64,000 nucleotides of DNA from Sphagnum compactum (lineage: Eukaryota > Bryophyta > Sphagnopsida > Sphagnales). The stretch spans positions 20,946,213 to 21,010,212 of the forward strand of contig OZ234493.1 of assembly GCA_965153455.1 (NCBI GenBank), written 5' to 3'. A program made the position numbers and the translations under genes. Positions 36,943-50,234 of this stretch are shown here, in pieces (within the stretch, counting starts at the first letter, position 1; each line of letters opens with the position of its first letter). The notes beneath the pieces are model-generated. The model saw only the letters and a program-made list of their open reading frames with translations. It did no database searches and was not told where the DNA came from.

Positions 36943-37014
36943 CACTACAACAAAAAGTGTCACTATATGTCAAGTGATTTCACTGAATTTTGAGTGAATT
37001 CACTGGTTGTAGTG
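36943..37014. repeat. Short CACTA-like inverted-repeat element
   Basis: Starts CACTACAACAAAAAGTG and ends CACTGGTTGTAGTG, the ends being complementary and matching the CACTA..TAGTG signature of En/Spm-type DNA transposons. Only 72 bp, with inner CACTG/CAGTG palindromes. A further CACTGGT word lies at 37,050. No clear 3-bp target duplication (taa before, aac after). It may be a terminal fragment or a tiny MITE. Confidence 0.5.
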
Positions 37015-37521
37015 AACGGGGACCAGTGAAGAAGTAGTGAATTCACTGGTCTAGGCATTTATAAGTGTTTTTGGAAAAAGGAATTTATTGACATCATTAT
37101 CTTATGAATCAGTATCAATGTTGATGTTTGTGACATATTCACCATTCTCATTTTTTTTATTGCATATTTTTTTGAATAATGGGGTAGGCATTGTTGGTAA
37201 TGAATATACATTCCCTCAAGAGGGCCTCAAAAAACTTCTTAATTGTCAAGACCCAATGTTGGGCTCATGTTATTGTTATTTTCAAAGGTAGAAGCATCCA
37301 TGTACCCATATGTGCTTCCATTGCTCCAATTCAAAAATCTTGGATCCCATGGAAATACTTCCTAAATTTGTAATATTGATATTTTTTTAATGTTCACCTC
37401 CCTCCAACTACGACTAAATGAAGCAATAGGTATTCATCTTTTGAAATAAAATCAATTGCGAAAATTAGAGCATTTAAAGTTGACGAAAAATTCCTAAATA
37501 TTGTGTTTAATTTAATTTTAT

Positions 37522-37544
37522 ACACACACACACACACACACACA
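37522..37544. repeat. (AC)n microsatellite
   Basis: About eleven AC units in AT-rich spacer. Confidence 0.9.
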
Positions 37545-37579
37545 AATATTAATATGTTTATAAAAATTTCTTAAAACAT

Positions 37580-38110
37580 TGCTTAACGTTTGGATGAAAA
37601 TGCATCATGTATCAAAGAACCCATGTCATTTTCATTACACTTGACAATTTAATGGCTACTTACAACATACAAATACAATTTAACCTTACCAAAACTTTCA
37701 TCATTGTACATTGTTCATTCTATAAATTAAAATGTTTCATTCTTTGAAAATATACATGATCTAATTGAAAGTGGTGTGAATAGCATTTGCTGGGGCCATT
37801 ATTACTCAAGAAAATGACTTTCAAATTCCCGATTCCATTTCAAGCACAAAATGAACAAAAGTAATAATTCTTAAATGTAATATACATCGATGTCTTTGAA
37901 ACCTAGCATACATATATGTGCATATGAGGTTTTTAACTAAACAAGGTTTGTGACCAACATTCATGTGCATTGATGGGATTTGAAATTGCATTACTACAAA
38001 ATGTAGCAAGATGATGCAATGTGTTTGACTCATTATGGGCACTTAACCAAATTTCATGATTTGTTATAAGTGAAATGTATCAAATGCAATTAGCTCCACC
38101 AAAGTGGACA
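37580..38110. repeat. Diverged copy of the P450 3'-flank spacer (27.1-27.65 kb)
   Basis: Same orientation as 27,115-27,650 and 49,480-50,010: 'ttaatggctacttacaacatac', 'gtggtgtgaatagcatt', 'aggtttttaactaaacaaggtttgt' and 'ccaaagtggagctacatagaaaact' align with them. No P450 exon follows on the right, so this is another broken unit. Confidence 0.7.
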
Positions 38111-41100
38111 AAGTGGAGCTACATAGAAAACTAGATCTATGTTATACGCTTTTGGTTATATGACAATTGTTAATGTGTTACATTTGAGGCCAACAACAGA
38201 TGTTATGTTATTTATCCATCAAGGAAGGTAGTTTATTTCATTTTGTCATAATGACATCTCCTAAACCACGATGTTTTAGGTTATGCTACGGAACTTATCA
38301 TCAAAAGAAATTCAATGACTAAGGGTGCATCGACTTGGTTTAGAATGTTTGGAGCTATGGTGTGGAATCTATTGATTATTGAACCATTTTTTCATTGAAA
38401 GTTTTTTTAAAACCAATATTGAAAACTGTATTGGAAATTGGGGGCATTCTTGGTATTGTTGGAAAGCCTTCACCAAGCTTGATTTAATAATGAGACCTAA
38501 AATGTGAAAAATATTATTGAATTTTTAGTGGGTATTATTGTTGGAAATTCAAAAAAATTGCAAAAAGGGGTTTGGAAGGAAAATTCAATTGAATGCATTC
38601 AACTTGTTCCAATGACATACGGTAGATTAATGTTTAATTAGTTTTGGTCATAATTTTAAACAAATATTAAGATATAATGTATATAAAAATGAATAAACAT
38701 TAGAGTTGCACAATATTATTAATTATGAATCATTACTTATATGTTGTAATGATCTACATAGAAATAATAAATTACATGGGTATTGAACATAAACATGTTA
38801 TTACTAAAAATATATTTAGATTTTATAAAAACTTTGTTTTGAAATGAAATTTTAGTCCTTATATGCACAACAAACAACCATTCATTTATGTAAATAACAT
38901 TTACATGTAATTTTATGTTATCATAGTTTTAAATAAATATAAAAATATTATATGTATAGAATTAAAGTTGCCTACTAGTTGTTTAGCCTAGTTGAAAGAG
39001 ATAGTTGCAACAAAGTTACAAACAAAACTACATTTCATATATCCTTTAGTAAAGTTTATCATCCATATATGTGTGTTAATGGTGTCACAAATTTTTTTGA
39101 ACACTAGTCAATGTCTTGATTATGTGCCAATTAAAGAACTTTAGATGCCAAAATATTTTTAAAATGGCCCTTTAGTTGAAACATGTTTCACACTATTTAC
39201 CAACATAGTTGGGTGTTCAACTTAGAAACATTATTGATGCTAGGGATATTCAACAAATGATCACCTAGTTGAGAATTGCTTTCAAGTATGTACCAGTATA
39301 GTAGACAAGTCAATTTAATTGGTAATTTTCATAATTTTATTTTTTAAAATTTAAAATCCCGATTGAAACATAATTGCAAATGTCGTGTAGTTGAAAACTT
39401 TTGGTTAAAAAACGGTACTTTTATATAGTGCTTCCCCAACTTCAATGTAAACAAAATGTCACTAGTGGATAGTTCTAATCAAGGAGCTTGGTGAAAAGTA
39501 ACAATACTCAAACCCCACTTGACCACATGCTACACTACCGTACCATTACACCTAAAATGCCTATTGTTGCAAAATTTGATATCTTGACAAGACAATTCAA
39601 CACACCTTCATCCAAATAGATTGATGATAATTTTTTTCTAGGGTTTCACAATAGACTACCCAATAAGGTGAAGCACATTATGGTGATCCCCCTTTGGGGC
39701 ACTTTTGGGTCGATTGTTATAGTACATACAATATAATTGTTTCAAAAGCATGGTACATTAGTTGTCCACCTACCTATCGAACTTCAATTACCCACCTACT
39801 TAACATAAACTACCTATTTATTAATTAATTACAAATTATTTTGTATTAACTGATAATTAATAGTTCACATTTAGTATTTATAATTAATATTCAAGATTAT
39901 TCAATATATTAGTTATTTATTTATTTCTATATGAACTATTAATGAATTATTTATAATTAACTAATTAGTTAAATATTATTTCATTCATAATGATTAATGT
40001 AATGATATTTTAATTTTTAAAAAATATATTTAGTTAGAATTTTCATTATTATTTGAAAATAGTAGTAGTAATAATAATATATTTATTATTAATTAATTAA
40101 ATCGTATTTTAGACTATTTATTTGACTATTTAACAACCATTAATTTGAAATCTTATAATTAATCAACTAGTTAATTAGTTCATATTTATATATATATATT
40201 TGGCTAATTCATAACTAAAAAATGGGTTAATTAATTAATATTTCCTTAAATATTTTAGTATTTGATTTTTATTTTATGAGCTATTAATTAATAGTGTATA
40301 ATTATTATGTTAATTGGTTATTTAAACATGAATTTCTGATTATTTTATTTTATTATTATTTTATAACTAATAAGTAAATAAGTTACTTATTATTTAAATA
40401 ATAATAATTATTTGGTTAATATTTAATGATTTATTTTAAATTTTAAATTTTATCAACAAAAGCTTATAAGTAATAATTTGGTTAATTAGTTATTATTTCA
40501 ATGATTTATTTTTTAATAGATATGAAGTATGAATGAATATAATTTATAATTAAATTAATTTATTGATAATTATATCAATATCAATAAATTAATTTATCAA
40601 ATAATTGGTTAATTATTGATATACATAGTTACATAATTTACAAAATTAAGAAGGAAGAAAACAGATATGAAATAAACTTTTAGTTGCAATTAAGTCACAA
40701 CTTCAATTTTTATTCGATATGTTTTGAACTCCATTTCCATTTTGAAAATTATATAATGAAAAGGCTTTGTCCTACACTTTCACATAAAAACACATGTCGA
40801 TTAGGATGAGAAAATCAAAACATCTTAACCCTTTCAAAAGTTTAATTTTACAGGTTAAACCGATATGTATATATATATATACCTACCTACCTAGTCCCAC
40901 CCGTCTAAATGTTGATTTAAATTTATTTTGACCAAAATTCAAAAATGTCACGTGGCATATTGGTATTATGCCATGTGTCACAATCTAAACATTAAAAATA
41001 GATGATGAAGATCCACCATCTATTTTTTAAACTATTTTTTTCAAACCTTTTTCATTTTCCATGTGTCATTATGTAAGTTGCTAATTTTTATGGTAATATA

Positions 41101-41340
41101 TGGATGGCATACAATAGTATAGGGATGGTGAAGTATTTTTTGACCGTTGATTTCATCCACATTTGCAACTATTGTCTTATGTAACTAAATATTTTTTAGT
41201 AGCGAATGTCTTTTGCAACTAGAATATAGGTGCAATAGGTAGTTATTATTTTCCAATTCTTCTAGTGAAATAAACTATGGTTGCCCCATAACATTATGAA
41301 TGAAATACTAAAAAATAACCATTGGATTCACCCCATTATT
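38111..41340. other. AT-rich spacer, nothing coding
   Basis: No frame above 60 codons and no repeat of the P450 unit recognised. From about 39,780 to 40,640 the sequence is almost pure A/T with many 'ttaattaatt' words and short (TA)n runs near 40,185 and 40,868. A weak relative of the hairpin repeat occurs near 41,165-41,240. Confidence 0.55.
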
Positions 41341-42430
41341 TATGGTTATCCATGAACTATAATTGTCACATTAATGTGGAATTATGTGTATCGATGAAAA
41401 GTGAGTTCAATAACTTTACAAGAGCACATGCACATAGGTCACAATAGAATCAATGTGCAATTCCTAGTAGATACCAACACAAGGCTTGAACTCCCACAAA
41501 AGATGCCCCAAACATGGATGAAATTTGATCTTAGTTCAATGTATTTCCTCTTCTGAAGGTGCATGGTGTTTTTATTTCACTTTCAATTGCATCAAAAGTT
41601 TCCCAACATGGATGTCTTACAATGCAACTTCCAAAGGTCAACCATTTAAAATTTTCAATACCATATTATACAACCCCCTCTTGGCTACAAGGTCAAATGA
41701 TAACCTTGGCATGAAGATTGGTTATGATTTCCCTAGTCATGTAAATGATGTTATCGCCACTTCGTGCATTGCCATATATGGTGTAAAACAAAAGAAAAAT
41801 GCTAGGATACACATCAAAATTCTCAAACCATCTTTTTCAAAGTTCAACTACATAAAACCCACACAAGGAAAAGTATAAGACTTTATGCTTACATCGTGTA
41901 CTCAAAACCAAAAATTATGAACGTATGGATCCTCAAATTTTATTTTGTTTTCCATTCCAAATACATAGTACTACATTGAACGATATCAAAAGATGATAAT
42001 GAATGGGAGACATGTTTTAACCAGAGAGGCACCATCTTTCAAATGCTCCGAGAATTACAAAATGTTTTAAACCACCAAATCATGTTGCTCTTGACTACTA
42101 AAGGCAACCTTTTTCATTATGGGACCACCATCAAGATAATAGTATTGATAAGGACAACTTTCATTTTTTGCATTTAATAAATATTGGTCATGCTCCATTG
42201 TTCAACATTGTTTCTTATATGGAAATATTGTTCCTTGTATCCACATATATTATATAATATAAAAATCAAAGAATAAAAAACTTGTCGATGTGCTAGAAAC
42301 ATGAGTAGAAAAACTATTTTTTGCAACTTGTCTTACTCAATTACATGTGTCCCATGCAACTAGAAAATGTCACATTTTTTTGGTTGCAGACGACACATTT
42401 AGTTGCATATCATATTCAATCAAAAGTCCT
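41341..42430 (+). other. P450 5' flank, third copy
   Basis: Matches 17,520-18,560 in the same orientation, including a decayed single hairpin at about 42,310-42,412. The 117-codon frame at 41,525-41,878 lies within this repeated flank and its homologue at 17.69-18.04 kb is broken, so I do not call it a gene. Confidence 0.6.
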
Positions 42431-43020
42431 TCATATGGCAAAGTGGTTAATCTCACCTTCAAACTATCATCTATTTCCACAAATAATGTGGCCCAAAAGT
42501 TGTTCAAGAAAAGGTTATTTATTTGAAACCATGTTAATATAAAATGTTCAAGAAACATATATAATGGCATGAGGTATGAGCATAATGATTGGATTGAAAT
42601 AATCACCAAATTTGTGACTTAGTTTTTAACCTATTGTGGGATTTTTTTTCAATATATGAACTTTCAAATGGCAAGATCAACATTGTAATTAATTATGAAT
42701 TCAAATATGTTTTTAGTTTTTTTTTCCACATGCATTTCAATGACTAAATACATATCTCCTTGGGTGAATAGGTATTGTGGAAATGCAAGTGGCAATAAAG
42801 AAGCACAATGGTTCAAATAAATAATAGATGTAACCCAATGTTGGTATGGTGTTTTCATTATTAGTGACTACATCCCTTACTGAAGTGGATGGCCAAGCTT
42901 CAAGGGATTGACACCTCTTTGCAAAGCTTTACAAAATGAACTATCAAATTTCATTGCACAAATAATGGATGAACATAATAATTAAAATGTTTATGTTGAA
43001 AGGAATTTGCATTAAGTTGT
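42431..43020 (+). pseudogene. Cytochrome P450 relic (end of exon 1, intron 1, part of exon 2)
   Basis: 42,436-42,513 matches the last 75 bases of P450 exon 1 (VNLTFKLSSISTNNVAQKLFKKR) including the donor-side context. Intron 1 follows, and 42,772-42,973 matches exon 2 (YCGNASGNKEAQWFK, then a stop; YWYGVFIISDYIPY; FHCTNNG-type decay). It then jumps to intron 2 sequence ('aaaatgtttatgttgaaaggaatttgcat'). Most of exon 1, the micro-exon and exon 4 with the heme site are missing. Non-functional and older than the pseudogene at 19.2 kb. Confidence 0.85.
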
Positions 43021-43229
43021 ATGCTTTTTTAAAATTATTCTATTATACACCACCTTGAAAATTAATGTAATAAATGTAAACCTATTTGTCAACTTGCAAC
43101 ACAAATATGGATAGGATCTCATCTATCAACTTTCAACCAATATTTTATTAAGGTAACAAAACACCTTGTGCACAATGCCACATCCGTCATGTTTACATTC
43201 AAATCATTTACTATCATTTTTCATGCGAG

Positions 43230-44958
43230 ATAATAAGCCATGAAAACAATGAGTAATTAGTCCCATACGATCCTAACAATAAAACTTTCATCACAAAAAC
43301 AAAAATGTCTAATTTAAATGAAGTTTTAGCAATGGATAATTAGAATTGCCATATGGGGGATTTTTTAGAATCCTTCATATGGTCATCCATGGACCATTCC
43401 AAATACAATTTCAGAAATAACTAACTCATTTTCAAGCCTAATTACTTCAATTTTTTCTTAATAATTACTTCCATTTCCTATTAACTTTCCTAGTGATTAT
43501 CTCCCATCTTTCTTAATAACTATCCCATTTTATAATTATTCCACTCTTTTTCCCTATCCACCAACACGGACATGAAAAAAATATAAACGTGTGTCTTTTT
43601 AATTTAAATTTAAATTAACATTGACATAAATAATGATGAGTTATTGAAAACCATATGAAAAATAAGAAAATAATTAAATAATTGATCGTCATTGGTAGTG
43701 CTCAAATATTGACAAACGTATTACATAAATTTGAAAGCAAAATATGTCAATTTTTGGTCTTATTTAATATGCTTTAAGAATACTTGAAATGCATTGTTGA
43801 TTTGGTGCATTTGTTTAAATGCAATCAATTTGGAGAACCGTAAAATGTTGTACTTTCCTTAAGTTGGAGGTGCATGAAATGCATATGAATACATTATGTT
43901 AAAGTTTTAAAAGTTGTTTGGAATTTGGTTCAACATGGTAATTTTAATGTCACCACCATGGAAAAGTTGGCATAAAGATTTGTTAAAACTTGAAAGCAAT
44001 TTTTAAATGATGTAAGTGAAAGTGTTGAAGCTTACATTGGATATTATATGAATAGTTTTTCTAGTATCTAGTTCTACATTGAATGTTTTTGCTTGACAAA
44101 TTAATGAATATCTATTTTATAATAATAATTTTTTAAACTTGTCGTATTTTATCAATCTACCATTATGTATGGATCGATTCACATAACTTTAGGAATGTTT
44201 TTTCATATCAATAACTAATGTGCGTTTTTAGCCCATTAATCCACTATCGAGAATAAAAATGATTATTTCAACATACACGGTTGGTTCTTTGGACCATGTT
44301 TATGAGAGAATTGTAACATATAATAAAAGTGAAAGAATTAACGAAGCATATAATTAAAAATTAACAATACAAATACAAGTGGCTTCTAACATGCAATTAT
44401 TTATAGATAATCACTTATATTTCAAAATTACTTAAATCAACTTTGAAATTTTCATTTTGTAAAGGTTACAATTAATCAAATAAATAAATATTTTGTTTCC
44501 ATAGTAGATCACTACAATCAAAAGAAAAGTATCCAAGTGTTAGTCCTTGTGATATATGTAAAATATATTCATGCGACTATTTGAGAGGTGTTATTGCTAT
44601 TTAAATGACTAAAATTTGAACCAAATTGTATTTTTAAAAATTTGGTTATTCATCTCCATGGAGACTATATTGCATGAATACAAAATGAGATCCTATCTTA
44701 TTCTTGCAATATAATGGATCCCTAAAAGAATTCGTCTCTTCCATTTATTATACTAGCATGGTTGCATAAATAAATATGTTGTAAAATTTGGATCATCTCG
44801 TAATTGAAGTGATTTAGGAGACATGGTGTTTATCTTGTTTGTATGTGATATATACACAAATCAACTTCACTTCATAAAAGGTTCATTTATTATGTTTAAG
44901 TTTTTTTTAATTTTCACGAATATGCATGGAAATTTACGGTGTTCTAGATATGTCAATG
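43230..44958. other. AT-rich spacer, copy B of the segmental duplication (part 1)
   Basis: Nearly identical to 22,858-24,585 with scattered substitutions and small indels. Non-coding. Confidence 0.75.
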
Positions 44959-46946
44959 GCATTTTTTGTTCGAATGGTGGGGGTCAGCAAGGTAAAGTAG
45001 ACAAAAAAAGATCGTTTGCGAAAAATCCAATAAAAAATGAAATAGTTTTTTATATGGAGACAAAAAAGTATATTCAAAATATTTTGAAGTAGAAATATGA
45101 AAAAATAGGTCACTACATTTAGTTGAGTACAAAATTTGAACATCTTTGGTATCATAAAAGTAGGGTGAAAGTACGTTTGAAACTAATTGGGTCAATATAG
45201 TGTTCAAACCTATTTCATATATTAATGTATCAATACATGCATAATTTAACAATGCAAAAGTATCTTTTAAGGCCCATTAACTTGATTTAAAAAAAAAATG
45301 AATGTTTCATCTACACATAATCCATTTTGTAAAATTGCACATCTTTTGCAAATAGATGCATTTAAAAAATTATATTTAAGTCTACTTTCAAAATGGAGTT
45401 TTTCAACATTTTAATTAAAAAATGAAAGATTTTCATCATGTTAATTATTGTACAAAATAAAATTTCTACTTTTAATACATTAAAAAAAATCATGGCTACG
45501 TGTAATTTGTTTTGACATAGAAAAGTGAGCCGTCTACTTTACTTTGCTTGCACATGGTGTCAATGATGCATTATGATTGTGTAGCAAGCCAAAAACGAAT
45601 TGAACTCATCATTTTGAAACATAACTTGGTTCAAATCAATATTTTATATGTCAACAAAAACTTTGATGTTGGAATTTCAATAACTTGTTATTATTTTCTA
45701 AAATTGTATAATAACAAGTTTGTTGAACTTTGAAAAACTCTCTTTGTCAATATGACATCAAGATTTGTAGAGAACTACATATGATTTTTAGAAATCAAAT
45801 TTAGAGAAAAATATTGTTAACTTCAATAATCTTTCGACCATCAAAGAAATCTTGTCCAAACCTTGTAAATCGTTTAATGATTATAAACTAAAAAATGGAA
45901 TTTCTTTTATAACTAAGGATGTTTGTTATAACTTGATTAAAGAGAGATTGAATAAAAAACATCAACAAGAGATGTTAACATGTACCAACGCTATTGTAAT
46001 AAACAAATGAATTGGTCATCAAAGTTTTGTATTTATGTTTTACATCACATCATCAACTATGATTTGTTGTTCTTCATTCATATCCCAAAGTAATTTTTTA
46101 AATTTATATTTAGGTGAAACATGATCTTGCACAACACAATCATTTGAAGTATGAATGGTAAAATCACCTAATTGGGCAAATCATGGTAAAGTAGACAATT
46201 GGTGATCCTTGTCACAAAAAATGAGAAGTAAACATAAGTAGGCTTTGACATATTGAAAATATAAATATTATTCTATTCATTGATTAGTATAAGAATATTT
46301 TTTCATTTTATTATAATAAATTTCAAGAATCACATTTCTAATATGCATCTAAATAGATTTCAAGAACATGAATATACTTTACACACATGTTTGGGTTTTA
46401 CCAAATCTGTTGCAAGTAGATGAAAGTATATCACATATTGATTTTTTTTCTACTTTCAAGTTAATAGAGATTTAAACTATGCTTATGTGTTCTCAAATTG
46501 CACATATTATAGTCACAATATATCAAAAATATATATGTAAAAAATATTTTGAGCACCATATTGATTAGTTAGTTTCAAAGCTACTTGTTACCTACTTTTA
46601 ATTGTACAAAAGTTATTGAAATTTTGTAATCAACTTATCGCAAACCTAATGAAGGTCATGATGGTTTTATGTTTTTAATTACAAAAAAATTTATTCACTT
46701 TTTTATACATAAGTCAAAAACTGCCTCAATTACAGATTGGATTTTAAGTAGACTATTTTTTTGGTCTACTTTACCATGTTTTTGCCCAATTGTGGTGTAA
46801 CATTATATTTAAAATTGATAGTGTGAAGTTCAATGCATATGGAATTAATTTTTTTAAAGAGGTGATCATGAATGAATATTGAGGTACATAATTTAGAAAT
46901 TTATCCTCAATATGTTGAAAATTCATTTATGTTTGCTAATTCATGT
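44959..46946. other. About 2-kb segment present in copy B, absent from copy A
   Basis: At copy A position about 24,583 the flanking sequences join directly; here nearly 2 kb intervenes. The segment holds two inverted-repeat units: 44,987-45,547 (ends GCAAGGTAAAGTAGAC and its complement with one extra base) and 46,170-46,791 (see next entry). The word TGTCAATG stands at 44,951-44,958 and again at 45,558-45,565. The middle, 45,740-46,070, is related to 34,150-34,600 in inverted orientation, so at least that part is probably ancestral to the spacer. Frames up to 99 codons show no known domain. Confidence 0.65.
46170..46791. repeat. Non-autonomous DNA transposon with 27-bp terminal inverted repeats
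   Basis: The left end AATTGGGCAAATCATGG continues with TAAAGTAGAC (46,170-46,196). The right end is the complement with a single extra base (46,764-46,791). Length about 620 bp, interior AT-rich and non-coding. The outermost AATT may be a target duplication rather than part of the repeat. Superfamily not assigned. The inner word GGTAAAGTAGAC is shared with the neighbouring inverted repeat at 44,987-45,547, so the two are related. Confidence 0.75.
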
Positions 46947-49900
46947 GCTTCTATTTCTACTATATCTATCCAATTCCTTGTATATCCATTACAAGAGGAA
47001 TACTACATGGTGAAATGATCTTTTTATAAAAAAACTTCATTTTGTATAACATGAGTATTTCCCATTCCAATAATTTGCAAAGATTTCGATATTCATTACA
47101 ATGAACATAATGAAATTTATGAAAAAAAATCATTTTGATTCTTTGTGTAAGTTATTATATTGGCAATGAATTTAATCAAACTAATAGCATTATGAGTTGT
47201 GGATCATGATTGCAACCAATAACCACATGATCTAATGGTTTGATGTGATAATCGTTACAATTCAAATCATATAATTGATTAGTACAAAGACAATGCCCCA
47301 AGAAATTGGGATTTATGATCACTTTGAAAATGCCGATGGGTTCAATTCATCATTAGGCCAAACGTGAAAGGTTATTCTTGAAGTGATAATTCATTGACTA
47401 TTATTAACATTAATTTGATTTTCTTCACTCATAAGTGGTAGTTCTAGATTCAATATCAATCTCAATTATAAGATTGGATCTCAATTACCATTAAGGTTCT
47501 CCAATAATTCCTTCCATTATTAACTTGTAACTAATGTACGGGTTCGTATAGGAATAATGACTCCTATAATGAAGGTGGCTCCTCTCATAATGGTGAGAAC
47601 GTGCCTCATACAATGATGGTGGAACCACCATATATAGGAACTTCATCTTGTAACTATTATAAAATGATATAAATTATACTAGGTAACCACCATTAACACT
47701 ACAATTCCCTTTAGCATTTATTTTTTCAATAATGCGAAATATTTTATCTTTAAACAAATAAGGTTTGTATCAAACAATAAAAGATCATATAGGCATTCAA
47801 AATTCCCAATCAATTTCATAAATTTGATAAGGTTTTCAAGTTTTGGAATACGTTTAATGTTCATAATGTAAACAATCTTATCTTTTTACTTATTTGTATG
47901 TTTGATTTTTTATTCTATATCAATCAAACTATGATATATGAAGTGCCTATGTATACTAGTTTTCATTTGTTGGGTTTAAATATCGAATAATTTATTTTTA
48001 TCTTTTACACCTTGTTGTATAATTTTTTCATGTAGAATATAAAGTTTCATTTCCCCCATAATGTTATTTGTGTATTTTCATCATAAAGAAGCATTAAAAA
48101 AATACAATTGATTGATATTCAATATCAAATTTGGATGATGGGTTAATTCATGCTTTCAATAAATAAAAATAATCAATACGAAAATTCCTACCATTGAACC
48201 ATTTTTTCCTTTTATGGAAACAAAAATGACATGGATAAAAATCATCCAATGTTTAAAACTTGCAAGGCCAATGATGTCATTAATTTCCACTTCCATGTAT
48301 TGGTCACTTTGCACGTTTTGCATTTGATTTATTTCTAAGATTTTACTATTGTTGTTTTTTCTTTCCCTCATTGTTATCATTTGTTTTTAGGGTCATTTCC
48401 CCTTGTTATTTTCATTTAAAAAAAATTTTTACTCCAAACAAGTCTATAATATTAAACAAAATTGATTTCCACAAAACAAGAAAACCAGTTATTAATTGTT
48501 TTCACGGTTGATGAATCCTACGTTAGGAAACTCAAGAAATTATGAATAAATGAAACATCTTTATAATTAATCGTTTAAGAAAATTGGAACTGGGTGTAGT
48601 CACAATCCAATGAGCCAAAAAGGGCATTAAACCATAAAGAAAGAAAATCAAAATTAGAGAAATATTTATGTTTTATTACTTAAAACCATTTAAATTAAGT
48701 TGTTGTTTTTTCATTCATATGAATTTCAATTAAGGAATTCAAACCAAAAAGCCATTTGATGAAATTTTCAATTTAAGTTTTGATTTAGGACCTTTGAAAG
48801 TGAACCCCTATTGCATTAGAAGGATTTGCAAAGGATTATCAAAAGGATTCATATAACAAAAACATTTTGACGTGAAACAAATTAGAGAATAAAGACTTAT
48901 TAGCCATATTGAAAAAATAAATCATACCCTAAAATATGTGGAATTCTAAAACTTTAAATTCAAAGATCTTTCCAAAATTGATCCAAAATTTTAAAACTTT
49001 GAAAGCCTTTTATTACATATAAATGAGGTATAACCTACATGATGCATTAAGAAAAGTTGTAGCTTATTATATAAAAAAACATAAAAATGTAAGCAATAAA
49101 GTTTTGGTTATGTTTTGAAATTGTTATCATTTTTATAAATAGAACACTAAATTTACAAGGAATCAGGACACTTTAACGAATTCATACTTATTTGAAAATG
49201 ATAAAAAACATGTCATGTACTAGGACAACTATAAACATTTATTATAAAAAATTATATAATAAAATTTGATCCAAAATTCATTCGTATGAAGAACAAATTT
49301 GGGAAAAAGGACATGTAGTCCTTTTCTAAAATAGTCACATTGGCTCATTGTATTTCATTTGCACCCAACTTTTCAAGTTGAGACAATGTTTTTGGAAGAT
49401 TGTGTTTAATTTATGTTTGTAATCATATGTTCTTTAAAACTATGTTAATAAAAATTTCTTAAAATATTACTTTTTTTTGGATGAAAATGAATCATGAATC
49501 AAATAACCCATATTGGTTTAATCACGCTTGACAACTTAATGGCTACTTATAACGTACCAATACAAGATAATCTTGCCAAAACCTTTATCATAATAATGTT
49601 AATTCTATAAATTGTAATGTTTTTATTCATTGCAAATATACATGACCTTATTGAAAGTGGTGTAATAGCATTCTATTAGGCCATCATTAATAAAAACATT
49701 CCTGATTTTCAACTTCCCCACTCCATTTCAAGCACAAAATGAACGAAAGGAATAATTCCTAGATGTTAAAATGCATTGATGTCTTCGAAATTCAACATAC
49801 GTATATGTGCACATAAGGTTTTTGACTAAACAAGGTTTGTAACCAACATTTAAGTGCATTAATGTGATTTGAAATTGTACTATTATCAAATATAGTAGCA

Positions 49901-50234
49901 AGATAATGCAATGTGTTTGACTTATTGTGGCACAAAATTCTAACCACATTGAATAATTTTCTATAATTAAACTGTACCAAATGCAATTAGGTCCTCCAAA
50001 GTGGAGCCACATAGAGAATTATATCTATTCTATACACTATTGGTTATGCGTTAATCAATAAAATGATGTGAATTTTGTGTATTGCAAAATTCTCAATTTA
50101 AGTTTTCACATTGTAAAGATCATAATTTAATCAAAACAAATGCAATACAAGTGTAGTAATATTTTAAAATTTAAGAGGACTTAACTTTCATGTCAAGTAT
50201 AATTGTACATGAATTAATATACTTGGGGATGGAA
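46947..50234. other. AT-rich spacer, copy B of the segmental duplication (part 2)
   Basis: Nearly identical to 24,585-27,871 with a few indels (for example around 48,660 and 48,955). Non-coding; short minus-strand frames near 48,156-48,380 and 49,728-50,012 repeat those of copy A and are not called. Confidence 0.75.

Noticed and set aside
41525-41878. 117-codon plus-strand frame in a P450 5' flank
   Set aside because: Homologous flank at 17.69-18.04 kb is interrupted; no recognisable motif.
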